Below, in pieces: positions 11,209 to 23,689 of a DNA stretch of 64,000 nt. The stretch's first letter is position 1, and each line of letters opens with the position of its first letter. Position numbers and translations under genes: made by a program. The notes below the pieces were generated by a model, which saw only the letters and a program-made list of their open reading frames with translations, had not been told where the DNA came from and searched no databases. Origin of the DNA: Acanthacorydalis orientalis (lineage: Eukaryota > Arthropoda > Insecta > Megaloptera > Corydalidae); the NCBI GenBank assembly GCA_034766995.1, contig CM068325.1, positions 4,673,446-4,737,445 of the forward strand, given 5' to 3'.

Positions 11209-14200
11209 ATGCGTCGCACACAACACTTCCACGACCAGATGCTTCCACTCTTCCAAATAGTGACGCCTCGATTCAAAGCGGAGCTCGATAAGGCTCAGCA
11301 GAAGATCTCCGAGCTACCGCACGGTCCTGACTCGACCCAGTACAGGAACCAGCAGCAGCCTCGACGACGGATCCACCGTCGTCGGCATCATCTCGAAGTA
11401 GGCGTCCATCGCACGCACAAGAAACCTTCCGCGTCGTCGACGAACCCGCACAAGCACTCGTTCTCGGCGAACTTCCCGACCGAACCGAAGAACGGGAAGA
11501 GTCTCGACGAGGATATTTATTATAATATAGAGGAGGGGAACAATGGAAACGATCCGAGGAACGGCCGGAAACAGATATACTCGAGCGGGGACAGGACGAT
11601 CGAGCGTGCTGTCGACAAGGACGGGATCGAGATACCGACGCTCGAGACGATTTACCGGGAGGACCACTTCGATTCGCACGTGAAGACGACCGAGCTGATC
11701 CTCGATCAGGTCGCCGACGTCGACACGCCCGACGGGAACAGGACGCGGGTCAAGAAGAAGCAGCTCGTCAAGGAGAACGTGAAACTGTTGGAGGAGAACA
11801 GACGGCTGTTCGAGAACATGGAGTCGATCGAGCGGAAACTCGTCGACAAGGAGGTCCGGCTGAGCAATCTGTACGAGAGGGTCGAGCAGATCAAGTACGC
11901 GAACAAGGAGATCGTCGACGAGAACATGTTCCTGAGGAACCGGATGCAGGAACCGTGCGCGAAGTGCGCGGAGACGAGACGCGTCCGCGACGAGTTCGAG
12001 AGGACCAGGGAGACGAACAGGAGTCTCCAGGTCGATCTAGAGATGCTAAAGAACGTCGTGTACAGACTGAACGTCGAGCTCGAACGGTACCAGGGACTGG
12101 TCAGGAACAAACAGGAGATCAAGAAGGGTGCCGGCGAGAGTGGTTCGAAGATACACGACCAGAAGAAGGTGGAGCACGAGCACGTGGCCGCTAGTTGGGG
12201 CGACGTGAATTCGCATACACTGGGACCGCTCCTGGACGCGTACCAGGACGCGATGGGCGAGAAGGAGGAGATCATCCGCACTTATCAGAGGGAGATCGAC
12301 GATTTCACCGGGAAACTGAAGGAGGTCGTCGCCGAGAACGAGATGCTGCACAGGAAGATAGAAGAGGACGGCGACGAGGGTGCGAGGAAGACGACGAGGA
12401 TCGAAGAGATCGGCGACGAGAACCGTCTGCTGAAGGAACAGAACGAACAGATGATCAGAAAAACGGAAATCGTCGAAAACAAAATGAAGGATTTGATGAA
12501 GATGTACGAACAGAAAGGTAAGGGCGCTAGTTTTGAGCCTCGGACTGGAGATCTGATCGATTGTTCGAACGAATTCCAGTCGAGGCGATGTCGAGGGACT
12601 ACGACACACTCCACAGCCAGTACCACAAGAGCAGGACGGAGTTCTGCACGCTGCAGGGCAAGTACCAGACACTGATCGAGAGTGCAGACAAGCAGAAGAA
12701 GGAGAACGAGCACGTTATCCCTGTAGATGTCCACAATGAGACTTTGAAGGAGTACAAAAGGTATTTATTTCGAAAAATCTCGACTCTTAATGAGTAGAAT
12801 CCTTCAGCGACCTTGTATTCGTCCCCTATTGTATCTCCTGTTGATTAATCGGGTGTAAGAAGAGGATCAGGCTCACTTCTCATGATATTTCACAAGATCA
12901 ACAATTTTTTTCTTATGAAATCTCAAGTTTTTCCCCGCTCAGGCACTGTTTTTACGGTTCAAGGGATGAAAATAATGATTATTGATCATTATTGATCCAC
13001 TGATTAGGTAGTTTGATCGAAATTCATCATTCTCATAGCATCCAGGTATAGAAAAATCACTGAATTGTCAAACACTGAGATCTACATTCCATCATCTTAT
13101 CCATAAATCAGTAAATTAGCACTTTTGATAAGTAAAATCTTTCAACAATCATGTCTTTGTCCTCCATCGACATTTTCTATGTATGAATTTCGTTTAAGAG
13201 GAGAAATCACACTCACTATCTTAAGATTTTAAAAAAATAAGGGTTATTGCTCATGTCATGGGACACAGAGTCTGAAAAAATATTGAAAATGAAAAAAGAA
13301 GATGAAAAAAATATTATTTTACCTTGTGGAGTAAAAAAGGAACTATTTTTCAATATTTTTCGGGCACTGTGTCCTAACTGCACTCTGAACTCTTCAAGAT
13401 ATAATTTAGAAAATATCTAGAAGCTGTGTGTATGAATAAATCAGACTTAAAAAAAATTGTTCCATTTTTCTACTAGCATTCTTTTATCCCGAGTGTTAAA
13501 TCAACTTCCATTTAGATCCCCAACTCTAAAAAAATGTTCAGTTTCATCGTTTGTCCCAGTTTCACGTTTATCTCTGTCCATCTCTTGGATATTTCCAGGA
13601 TCTATGAGATTTTGTTGTTGGACTGGTACTCTTTTCAGACTTCTCGAAGATTCCCGCACGCAGCACGAGTCCGAACGTACGAAACTCGAACAGAGGATCA
13701 GAGAGCTCGAGCAGCGCGGCCCGGAAATGGAAAACCGGATCGTCGAGCTCCGCGCCGAGCGACGCGAGCTGCAGATCAACGCGAAATCGCTACAGCAGAC
13801 GATCAGGAAGCTGCAGCTGAAGCACGAGCAGACGCAGGCGAACCTGATCGCGTCGCAGCTCGCGAAGGAGACGTGCCGCAAGCAGCTGCAGCGCGCGTAC
13901 GAGTTCTCGCGGGAGCTCGTGCACGAGCAGGAGACGCTGCTCGCGCAGCTGGCGGACAAGCAGCGCGAGAACAGGCAGATGCAGATCGCCGGCATCGGGT
14001 TCGTCTCGAAGCTCGACTCGTTCAGGAGCCAGCTGAAGGTGAATGCCGGCGGTGCCGCCGCCGCCGTCGAACCGATCTGAGCGGTCGTTTCCGTTCCAGA
14101 GCATCCAGAGGGACGCGACGCAGAGCCTCGACGCGTCCGAGAGTCGAATGATCGGGCACGACACGAACGTCGAAGCGCTCAAGGTCAAGTTCGACAGGGA

Positions 14201-14348
14201 GATCGAACAGCTGTCGAAGAGTCTGAACAAGAAGGACGAGATCATCGCCGGCATGCAGAAGGAGAGGGACGGGACGAAGAGCGCGTCGATCACGATGGCG
14301 TCGTGCGTCATGTACAAGGATCGGAGCGTGCCGGGCGGCGAGGGGTGA
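11209..14348 (+). CDS. CEP89: CEP89-like centrosomal coiled-coil protein
   Basis: Five coding blocks splice in frame: 11209-12517, 12580-12760, 13639-14038 and 14100-14348 (TGA), with the first preceded by an acceptor at 11197; total 712 residues (human CEP89 is 783). After a basic, low-complexity N-terminal third, long heptad-rich coiled coils run from about residue 180 to near the C terminus. Signature segments match CEP89: RLNVELERYQ at about 286, LGPLLDAYQDAMGEKEE at about 338, VVAENEMLH near 374, and VDVHNETLKEYKR before the third intron. CEP89 is a distal-appendage protein needed for ciliogenesis and also linked to mitochondrial function; that role is inferred from family membership. 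The start at 11209 is the first ATG after the acceptor; an acceptor at 11260 would give a shorter N terminus. Intron 12761-13638 contains a MITE-like element. The identity rests on recalled similarity, not a search. Confidence 0.75.
13261..13374. mobile_element. 114-bp MITE-like element with about 29-bp terminal inverted repeats
   Basis: The left end (13261-13289) starts GGACACAGAGTCTGAAAA and the right end (13346-13374) is its reverse complement with about five differences, ending CACTGTGTCC. The core is AT-rich and non-coding. It lies within an intron of the CEP89-like gene. No clear target-site duplication could be read. Confidence 0.6.
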
Positions 14349-14564
14349 ATCGAACGAACGGGGGGGCGTGCGCGCGGTTGAGTCGGTGATTAGTGGATGG
14401 GAGCGTTAAGGTATATCAATCAGTTGTGTATATAATTGCGAATATAAGAGGGAAAGAGATACGGATCGAATATATGAAATATATCTGTGGAGAAAGAGAG
14501 CGAAAGAAAGAGAGAGTGTGTGAGATTCGACGGGGGTAAAGCTGTAAATCTGACAGCGAAACTG

Positions 14565-14602
<38 letters not shown>

Positions 14603-14604
14603 CA

Positions 14605-14663
<59 letters not shown>

Positions 14664-14700
14664 GTCTCACTCTCACACACACTTTCTCATGTTTCTATTT
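14349..14700 (+). other. 3' UTR region of the CEP89-like gene with (TA)n tracts
   Basis: After the stop codon there is a GC-rich 60-base stretch, GA-rich sequence and two (TA)n blocks at 14563-14600 and 14611-14659. The first is bracketed by GTAAAT and ATTTAC, forming a palindrome. No exact AATAAA is near; an ATTAAA lies at about 14755. From 14700 to 14980 nothing gene-like is seen. Confidence 0.4.
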
Positions 14701-15186
14701 CTCTCTTCCTTTCCGAAAAATGTTAAAATTCAAGCAAGTACGTCATCTAATGACATTAAATATTTATGTTTTGAAATATGTATATTACAGAAATATAAAT
14801 ATTATACAAATAAGCAAAATATATAAGTTCTCCCTCACTTATATATATATAAATATGATTTTTCCAATAACTAGAAACCGGAACGCCACTGAGACTGCTC
14901 TCACTTGTATCCCGTGCACACAGTTATGTAAGAATTGTGGTAGGCTGTGACCCATATGTATATGGCCGACCACGTACAACGTCTGTGCGTTTGTTCCTGC
15001 GAAATCAGTTCGTTTTTACCGAACAAATAGGTCCGCGAACCGTACAGGAGTGTCAGAATTGCATTCTGTGTCCCGGACAGTTGATTCGCGACTCGGTCCG
15101 TGTAAGAAAAGGCGCGTTTTCAGCGTAAAAGTGAGGTGAAATTCAGTGGTCAAAATGGTCGCAGACAACGCTCTCCATGTGATGAT

Positions 15187-15219
15187 ATGTCGACCGGCCT
15201 GCTTGATAACTACGAACAA
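15187..15219 (+). CDS. Possible first coding exon, MSTGLLDNYEQ
   Basis: An ATG-initiated 11-codon block ends at a strong donor, CAA/GTAAGT, in phase 0. It is preceded by about 180 bases of CpG-rich sequence that could be a 5' UTR. The peptide resembles the N terminus of Vti1a-type SNAREs (short acidic stretch then NYEQ), but I found no following exon in the window. It cannot join the spectraplakin exon at 22581 in a frame that continues. It might be a uORF in a spectraplakin 5' exon or a spurious match. A better-context ATG (AAAATGG at 15154) lies just upstream in another frame. Confidence 0.22.
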
Positions 15220-15667
15220 GTAAGTAGTTATATTTCAATTGTTGATTTCTGTTTGTTTGTTTGTTTTTTTATCTTTCAATTGTTTGTCATTCATTGTTTA
15301 AGTAGGAATTTTGTTTATTATCTATCCGCACATACATATATGTGTATATTATTTTACATCTCTCGATGTCGACGACGTCCTCTCGAAAACGCGCCCAGAA
15401 AATCCGTCCGTTCTCGTGACGCTCGCACATTTTTCCACGTCGCGTGTCCGTTTTACCTGCGCGGGGTCCGCGTAAAAAAAATGATATAATTAACGTACGA
15501 GCAGTGAGTAACAGATATCTGCAGCGTTCGGATAATCAGACGTGACGACAAAAGATTCACACGCCGGTTGTTGCACAGGCGACCGTGATTCGGTCTCTCT
15601 CACTCTGTTATCAGTTCCCTTTGTATGGTTCCATCACGGTTTTGGCATAATGATAATTAACATATGA

Positions 15668-15771
<104 letters not shown>

Positions 15772-16263
15772 TGTGTATGTGTCTATTGACTAATTACTGT
15801 AAAACAGTATGAAATAACTCAAATATAAAGCTGAACAGCTCAAATCCATACACATATCCATCCAACACTCCATATGCAATCCGTTCGTCAACCAGCCGTC
15901 CTAGGTGGTCCAGAACTGTCCGACGACTCGCGCCCAAATTTCATACAAGCTCTCGAGCTGTGCATGGTTCCGATTCGACAGACACCCTTCCAGGCTATCA
16001 CTTCAGATATATAGAGAGAGGTCAGAGTGCACGGGGTCAGGGCGCGCGTCACAGATCGGCAGGAACGGTTCCTCGTCGCGTCGACGCATCGTTCTCGGAC
16101 TCTGTCTGGATCCACGACCAAGAAACCGACCCTTGAATTGGTTTTCGGCAAGGACGGCGACGCACACGTTTCGGATTGTTATCTGTACAGGGGGAAGTAC
16201 CGGTTTGTGTCCACCGAAACAGTGTGGATGGAGACGTTCGTGCTATATATATATATATACATG

Positions 16264-16297
<34 letters not shown>

Positions 16298-16499
16298 ATC
16301 AGATGATTCGAATCAACTACGTGTACCAAAAAAACAGGCACACACACACATGCAGACGGAGAGTACAACCGTTGAACAAAGACATTGTACTATCGTATCC
16401 TCCCCCTACTCGTGTTCTTCCCCTCGTCAAACACGGCCCGAACACTAGCTTATCACATCTGCTTGCTAGCGTGCGACTGGTCCCCATTTCACGTCCCTT

Positions 16500-17050
16500 C
16501 CCTGCCTGGCGTTCTCGCTACTGGCCGGCGGCGCGTCAGCCAGTCAGTCAGTGTGTTTTTTGTATCCGCGACACACGGTCGCTGTCGCCGTGCACTCGAA
16601 CCGAACATCAGACCGTGCCGACAGACAGCAGAACGGACGGGCCGCCGTTCCGCGAAACGAAAAAACCGAACCGAAACGCGAATATCGCGCGATAGTGTGC
16701 GTCGAGAGAAAAAAAAAGAACAGGAATCGCCGATTCGAACCCGAAACGAAACGCTAATTAGTTAATAGACGCTGCGACGACGAGTGTTACATAAAAATCG
16801 AGACACCGCGGACGGAAAAAACGTGCGCGCCGCGATCGTAGTGTGCGTTGGTGTGAGGAAAACAAGTGACGCCGGGCCGGTCGAGAGTGCGACCGAGCGA
16901 TCGGGGCGCGTGTGCGTGCGACAGCGCGCGTCGACGCTCCGCGATGCGTCTCTGACACGTTTCGATTGTTTTCTGCGGGACAACAATTGAACGTTTCGCG
17001 ATTCTCATTGTCGATTCGTTTCAATCAAATTCCGTACATTTCAGGACTGA
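16500..17050. promoter_or_regulatory. CpG-dense block, candidate promoter or 5' UTR exon
   Basis: The region is GC- and CpG-rich against an AT-rich background, and contains repeated arthropod initiator-like TCAGT motifs (CCAGTCAGTCAGTG at about 16540). Open frames across it are low-complexity and start nowhere convincing, which suits a long 5' UTR. It lies 5.5 kb upstream of the first spectraplakin coding exon. Function is inferred from composition only. Confidence 0.35.
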
Positions 17051-17339
17051 TCGCTTGACCGTGTGCCTATTTAAATATTTGTGCGTGCGTGCGTGCGTGC
17101 GTGCAGCAGTGTATTCATCAATGAAATTATTTTCGGACGATGCGCCGTTTTGTTCAACGTTTCAGGTTCGTTCGACCAGTTTTATAGATTTTTTCAACTG
17201 TTTTTTTTCGATTGTTGTACAGTTATTCGACTGTCAGTCGACAAACAGAGACGCAGTCTTAGATTCGGACGTTTTTTCAAGTCTACTTCAATGAAATATT
17301 TCATAATTGCTTAATAAATACTGACAATTTTTTCTATGA

Positions 17340-17720
17340 CTATCTTCTCAACAATTAGGGTCTTTAAACGTTCGAGCGGGTCGATTCCTGGCCTAAAAAT
17401 CAATTCAGTTGACAGTTGGGACTCGAAATCAGTCCTCTAGGTCACTAATTGAATTTGTTGATCACTCGAGATGACAGTGTTGTGTCTTTAGAACGATTTT
17501 AGACTGTCTTCTCGACAATTAAACTCTTAAAACGTTCGAGCGGGTCGATTCCCGGCCTAAAAATCAATTCAGTTGAAAGTTGGGTTCGAAATCGGTCCTC
17601 TAGGTCGCTAATTCAATTCATTAACCACTCACGACTGTACATTGTGTCTCTATGAGGATTTCGGTCCGTTTTCTAAAGAGTTCGGCCCGTGAATCGTCGA
17701 TTCCCGGCCGGAAAATCGAC
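17340..17720. repeat. About 173-bp tandem duplication with tRNA B-box-like motif
   Basis: GTTCGAGCGGGTCGATTCC and TTGAAAGTTGGG-type text occur at about 17368 and 17540, with a degraded third copy at 17690. GGGTCGATTCC resembles a Pol III B box, so an old SINE origin is possible, but no A box is visible. Confidence 0.55.
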
Positions 17721-17829
17721 AAGGACGACCGTCCGTACACTTTCAGTGCCGCCGCTCGGATTCCGGGCACGCGCGTCTCATTTCCAGTAATTTTCGGTAT
17801 AAAAGATGTGTGATAATATACTATCTTTG

Positions 17830-18712
17830 TTAGTAAATAATAAAATTTAAATTAAACCCACTCATTTCTTCCGAATCCGGATAAAACGAACAGATTCCAT
17901 CAAAATCATCAGCATTAAAGTCAAGTTCTGATGGAATCATCCACTGCAAGTCTCCTAGGTGTTCCAGTCGCTCAATAATTGAGAGAGATGTGTGATAATG
18001 TACTATCTTCATTAATAAGTGATAAAATTTAAATTAAACCCTCTCAGTTTTTCGAATTCGGATAAAACGAACAGATTCCATGTAAATTATCTTCATTAAA
18101 AGTCAAATTCTGATGTAATCATCCACTGCAAGTCTCCTAGGTGTTTCAGTCACTCAATAATTGAGAGAGATGTGTGATAATATACTATCTTTATTGATAA
18201 GTAATAAAATTTAAATTAAACCCACTCAGTTTTTCAAAATTCGGATAAAACGAACAGATTCCATGTAAATTATCTGCAAGAAAAGTCAAATTCTGATAGA
18301 ATTGTCCACTGTAAGTCTCCTAGGTGTTTCAGTCACTTAATAAGTGAGAGGGATGTGTGATAATATACTATTTTTATTAATAAATAATAAAATTTGAATC
18401 AAACCCACTCAGTTTTCAAAATTCGGATAAAACGAACAGATTTCATGTAAATCATCAACATTAAAAGTCAAGTCCTGATCGAATCATCCACTGCAAGTCT
18501 CCTATGTATTCCAGTCACTCAATAATTGAGAGAGATGTGTGATAATACACTATCTTTGTTAATAAGTGATAAAATTTAAATCAACGCCACTCAGTTTTTC
18601 AGAATTCGGATAAAACGAACAGATTCCATGTAAATTATCTTCATTAAAATTCAAGTACTGATCGAATCATCCACCGCAAGTCTCCTAATTATTTCGGTCA
18701 CTCACTCATAAA
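17830..18712 (+). repeat. Tandem array A, left arm (about 182-bp unit, 5 copies)
   Basis: GATAAAACGAACAGATTCCAT recurs at about 17880, 18061, 18244, 18426 and 18609 (spacing 181-183). Each unit also carries CTCCTAGGTGTTTCAGTCACTC and ATAATTGAGAGAGATGTGTG. The reverse complement of the same unit forms the array at 21.36-22.44 kb. Confidence 0.92.
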
Positions 18713-19059
18713 AAGGACAGAAAACAATCGAAATGAAAGCGGTCTCTTCTTGGGAGAAAAAAACGCTCGAATTTCCAAACGACTGCGATGAATTTCTCAT
18801 CTCGAGAACCGTCCACCCTCCTGACTGTTTCCTATCAACGTTTCTATATTTATTCCTATATTTTGTTCTTCGTTCGAGAACAAACGCGATTCGAAAAAAC
18901 AATCCAAAAACAGTACACAGTCTCGTCCGCAGACTTCTCGATCGGTTTGTATCCGTCTGTCCACATGACACATACATACGCCGCTCATGTGTTTTCCATC
19001 GACTCCTACGATATTGATTTTTCCACGACGGCCAACTATGTATGTGCCACCGTATATGC

Positions 19060-19244
19060 GCATGCATCGCCGTCCCGCTCGCGCGCGCGACGCCCCGTAA
19101 GACCGTCTCGCTCGCACTCGCGGACGGTTCTTCTTCTTCGGAGCTTTTGTGCTTTGCTGCAACGCTGCCATCAGTGACGTCTGGCCGTTACGGCACATAC
19201 GGCGTTGCGTACACCGCGTCGAGTCGTTCTATTCCTTTTATTCG

Positions 19245-19305
<61 letters not shown>

Positions 19306-19660
19306 GTGTGTGTGTGTGTGAGGATTTAAAAGAGATCCGATGCTGCGATCGTTAGACATAACGCGCCTGTCGCATCGAACTGTCGCGTCGTCTGGTCGCC
19401 GCGTCGCCGTCGTCGTCGAGTGAGGTTATGTCACATCTCAAGCACATCCGTGCGGGTTGTACCGGGATTCGATCGTGTGCTAGAACCGGTCTCGGATAGA
19501 CCGGCCAGACAGTAGACGTCTCTGTCGTCGGGTCGTGCGGTCCGCAAGTAGGTCGACGTCGATAGCCTCGTCCGGTGACTGCGCGTCGAAAAATCCGAGA
19601 TGAAACGATGACGTCACGTCGACGGATCGTTAAGACGGCGTCAATCGTACGGTGATTCTG
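19060..19660. promoter_or_regulatory. CpG-dense block interrupted by a (TA)n tract
   Basis: GC- and CpG-rich sequence at 19060-19240 and 19330-19660 flanks a (TA)n microsatellite at 19248-19300 followed by (TG)n. It contains a palindromic TGACGTCA at about 19608. It is a candidate alternative promoter or 5' exon for the spectraplakin gene; no open frame is convincing. Confidence 0.3.
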
Positions 19661-20329
19661 TGCTAGTGTTTTTTTTAAAATTCTTTTCGATCAGATTTCG
19701 GGTTCGTTTCGAACGGGAGTCGATCGGAGCCCTGTCGTGCGCGCGCGTTGGAAAAAATACCGGTTCGAAGACGGCCGGACCGTTTTTCAGTTGTTTGTTT
19801 TCGGTGTGAAGTGACCAGATGCGAAGTAAACGTTTTTAGAGCCGTGTAAACGATTGAATCTCTTCTATCTCTGTTTTTTTTCTCGAACTCGTGTCGTTTT
19901 CTCTGTGAAAACCGGCGAATAATCTCAAATTTTCCATCCTCGTCGTGCAGACCATCGACCAGTCTTTCACATATGTAAAGAACCGCTCCTAAGCCCACTT
20001 GTTACGTCGCTTAATTGCGTGTCTGTCGTCCCGATCTGCATACTTCCCATCCTTGTCTATCCCGTACATCGTTATAAACGATCGTCTCGCTGTAAGAGAA
20101 TCGTCCGTTCTAATGAACAGCACTGGATCGATTTTCTTATTCTTTTTTTGTGAAGAAAAACAAGTTCAAAAGTTCACCCTATGTCAATTGTCTTGTGAAA
20201 TGGGACGAGACTCGAATCTGTCCGAGTAGACCTAGAGATCTGTCTATCTTTTTCGTTCAGCGCGGAATTTCCGTTTCTCTTCGTCTCTGGGTTCGAAAAA
20301 TCTGTCATTTTTTCAACCCTTTATCGGAT

Positions 20330-20775
20330 GTTTGTCTGTTTTTAGTCTTTATCGTCCTGTGTGACCGATTGGTCGTCGGTTCCTGTCTCTCATCTAACCT
20401 CACACATTTAAAACTCATTGAAATGAGTGAAAAATCGAGACATTTTATGAAAATCTATCGATTTCTTTATCTTCAATCGCATATCATTCTATATTCAGCG
20501 ATTTTCATCCCTGTATAATCGATTGGTCGTCGATTCCTGTCTCCCCTCTAACCCCATACTATTGGAACTCATTGAAATGGCTGAAAAATCGAGACATTTT
20601 ATGAAACATCCAGATATTTCATGAAAAATCCAGATATTTTGTGAAAAATCCAGATATTTCATGAAAAATCCAGACGTTTCATGAAACATCCAGACGTTTT
20701 ATGAAAAATCCAGACGTTTCATGAAAAATCCAGATATTTTATGAAAAATCCAGACGTTTTATGAAAAATCCAGAA
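20330..20775. repeat. 162-bp duplication followed by a 20-bp minisatellite
   Basis: CGATTGGTCGTCG...ATTCCTGTCTC recurs at about 20366 and 20520. From 20590 to about 20775 the unit ATGAAAAATCCAGATATTTT repeats about nine times, with ACG replacing ATA in some copies. Confidence 0.85.
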
Positions 20776-20779
20776 TTCT

Positions 20780-21350
20780 TCGAAATTTGCCGCGCCGGGG
20801 GAGCGGCCCCATGTTGCCCCTGTCTAAACCCTACACCATTTATACATTTTTTTAATAGAATCGAATCGTTTCACGGTTTCTTTACTTTCAGGACCGGACA
20901 TTTAACTGTTTTTCTATCAGAGATTTAAAAAAATAGCATCTTTATTATATAAAATCGTTCTAAAAGTGTTTCAAAACAATGCTTGTTGTGATTGATTTCG
21001 ATATGAGCTCTCCATGCCTTTACTTATAACGTCCTCTCGCTATGCAACTAAATATTGATGTTTTTTTAATATACATATAAAAAGAAAACTTGATATTGAT
21101 TAGTATAATCCAGTGTATACAGAATGGAACATGAATTAGCACTGTGCGGCTTAAGTAGTGAATTGTAATCATTAGATGTTCTCAATAAATATTAATACAT
21201 TTAAATACTGACTGTGATTCGGGATCGAGAATGATTGACGATTATAAAAGGTGAGTTTCAGTGTTTTATAAATGAATAAGAGAGTGAGAGAGAGATTGAA
21301 TGAGACAACGAACAGACTGGTCGTGAAACGTCGAAGATCTTGACGATACT
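20780..21350. other. AT-rich sequence without recognised features
   Basis: This stretch lies between the 20-bp minisatellite and array A'. It holds no open frame of note and no repeat that I could place. Confidence 0.4.
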
Positions 21351-21359
21351 TGACTTTTA

Positions 21360-22440
21360 ATGCTGATGATTTACATCGAATCCGATCGTTTTATCCGAAT
21401 TCTGAAAAAATGAGTGGGTTTGATTTAAATTTTATCACTTATTAACAAAGATAGTACATTATCACATATCTCTCTCAATTATTGAGTGACTGGAACACCT
21501 AGGAGACTTGTAGTGGATGATTCGATCAATACTTGACTTAATCCTGATGATTTACATGGAATCTGTTCGTTTTATCCGAATTTTGAAAAACTGAGCGGGT
21601 TTAATTTAAATTTTATCACTTATTAATAAAGACAGTATATTATCACACAACTCTCTCAATTATTGAGTGATTGGAATACCCAGGAGACTTGCAGTGGATG
21701 ATTCGATCAGGACTTGACTTGTAATGAAGATAATTTACATGGAATCGCTTCGTTTTATCCGAATTCGGAAGAACTGAGTGGGTTTAATTTAAATTTTATT
21801 ACTTATTAATAAAGATAGTATATTATCACACATCTCTCTCAGTTATTGAGTTACTGAAACACCTAGGAAACTTGTAGTGGGTGATTAGATCAATACTTGA
21901 CTTAATCCTGATGATTTACATGAAATCTGTTCGTTTTATCCGAATTCTGAAAAACTGAGTGCGTTTAATTTAAATTTTATGACTTATTAATAAAAATAGT
22001 ATATTATCACACATCTCTCTCAATTATTGAGTTACTGAAACACCTAGGAGACTTGTAGTGGATGATTCAATCAGGAATTAACTTTTAATGCTGATGATTT
22101 ACATGGAATCTGTTCGTTTTATCCGAATTCTGAAAAACTGAGTGGGTTTAATTTAAATTTAATGACTTATTAATAAAGCTAGTACATTATCACACATCTC
22201 TCTCAATTATTGAGTTACTGAAACACCTAGGAGACTTGCAGTGGATGATTAGATCAATACTTGACTTAATCCTGATGATTTACATGGAATCTGTTCGTTT
22301 TATCCGAATTTTGAAAAAATGAGTGTGTTTAATTTAAATTTTATTACTTATTAGTAAAGATAGTATATTATCACACATCACTCTCAATTATTGAGTGACT
22401 GAAACACCTAGGAGACTTATAATGGATGAAATCAGGACGG
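21360..22440 (-). repeat. Tandem array A', right arm, inverted (about 182-bp unit, 6 copies)
   Basis: CGTTTTATCCGAATT recurs at about 21387, 21568, 21751, 21932, 22114 and 22295 (spacing 181-183). The unit is the reverse complement of the array at 17.83-18.71 kb. The array ends about 140 bases before the spectraplakin exon at 22581. Confidence 0.92.
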
Positions 22441-22615
22441 TATCAAGTTTTAATTCAGATGATTTGCTTTAGAATCATATCAAATAGATAGCGATCGAGT
22501 GGCCTCGACTTATAAATATGACAAACGTACAACAATCCAAACGAAGACTTTCTGATTCTCGTTTTTCTGTCTCGTTTCAGATAGCGTTTGAATTGCACAT
22601 CGACTCGACAAGAAA

Positions 22616-22718
22616 ATGGAGTTCGAGAACGACTCCAGCCTACAGGAATGGACGAGGGAGCAACCGTTGACGATCCTGGCTCTCGATCCGGCCGACAGGG
22701 CCGTACTTAGAATAGCAG
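22616..22718 (+). CDS. shot: Spectraplakin alternative first coding exon 1 (short N terminus)
   Basis: The exon begins at 22581 after an acceptor (CTCGTTTCAG), so a non-coding exon lies upstream. Translation starts at 22616 (GAAAATGG) and runs 34 codons to the donor GCAG/GTCAGT, phase 1. The peptide MEFENDSSLQEWTREQ is followed by LDPADRAVLRIA, which matches the conserved lead-in to the first calponin-homology domain of MACF1, dystonin and Drosophila Short stop. Joined to 58708 it reads RIA-D-ERDAIQKK without a break. Spectraplakins crosslink actin and microtubules; this isoform would have the shortest N-terminal extension. The splice spans about 36 kb of intron. It sits between two inverted repeat structures. 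Confidence 0.88.
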
Positions 22719-22869
22719 GTCAGTGTTTATGCTTTAAGTCATATATTTTTTGTCGACCTTCGATTCTGTTTGTTTTGTAAGCCAATCGGATCACACTCTG
22801 TCATGAATTTTCGGTGGTCTGGGATGTGAAAATCGGGTTGATTGACATTCTGGTGTGTTTTATATATTT

Positions 22870-23620
22870 AGGAATACATATTTATTTAGGAATTATTGAG
22901 ATTTTCCATGATAGGGTTTAAATCTAGAAGGTAATACAATGAAATTGTCAATTAAATCGATGGATCGACAGGAATTGGTTCGAATATTTTTATGCAAATT
23001 TGCAAGACTATAAAATACACTTTGAGAAATATTTGTACAGATTTTCAGTTAAAAAAAATTATTTATTGAAGAATTATTGAGATTTTCCAAGATAGGGTTT
23101 AAATCTAGAAGGTAATACAGTGAAATTGTCAATTAAATCGATGGATCGACAGGAATCGGTTGGAATATTTTTATGCAAACTTGCAAGACTATAAAATAGA
23201 CTTTCAGGAATATTTGTACAGATTTTCAGCTTAAAAAAATTATTTATTGAAGAATTATTGAGATTTTTGTAGATAGGGTTTGAATCTGGAAGGAAAATTG
23301 ATGCAAGTCGCAATCAAATCGATGGATCGACAGGAATCGGTTAGAATATTTTTATGCAAACTTGCAAAAATGTAAAATACACTTTGAGAAATATTTGTAC
23401 AGATTTTCAGTTTAAAAAAAATATTTATTTAGGAATTATTGACATTTTTGCAAGATAGGTTTCGAATCTAAAAGCTAAATCGATGAAATCGTCAATCAAA
23501 TCGATGGATCGACACGAATCGGTCGGAATATTTTTATGCAAACTTGCAAGACTATAAAACACACTTTCAGAAATATCCCTACAAATTTTCAGTCTAAAAA
23601 ATTCATTTATTGACCGATTA
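22870..23620 (+). repeat. Tandem array B, left arm (181-bp unit, 4 copies)
   Basis: ATCGATGGATCGACA recurs at 22956, 23137, 23318 and 23499, a spacing of exactly 181 bases each time. Each unit also holds TTTTTATGCAAACTTGCAAGAC. The inverted counterpart is at 25.08-25.78 kb. Confidence 0.93.
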
Positions 23621-23689
23621 TTCAGATTTTCCAAGCCTGTCTCCGAATCTAAAACCAAAATCGACGACACCCGCAACGATTTCAAACGA

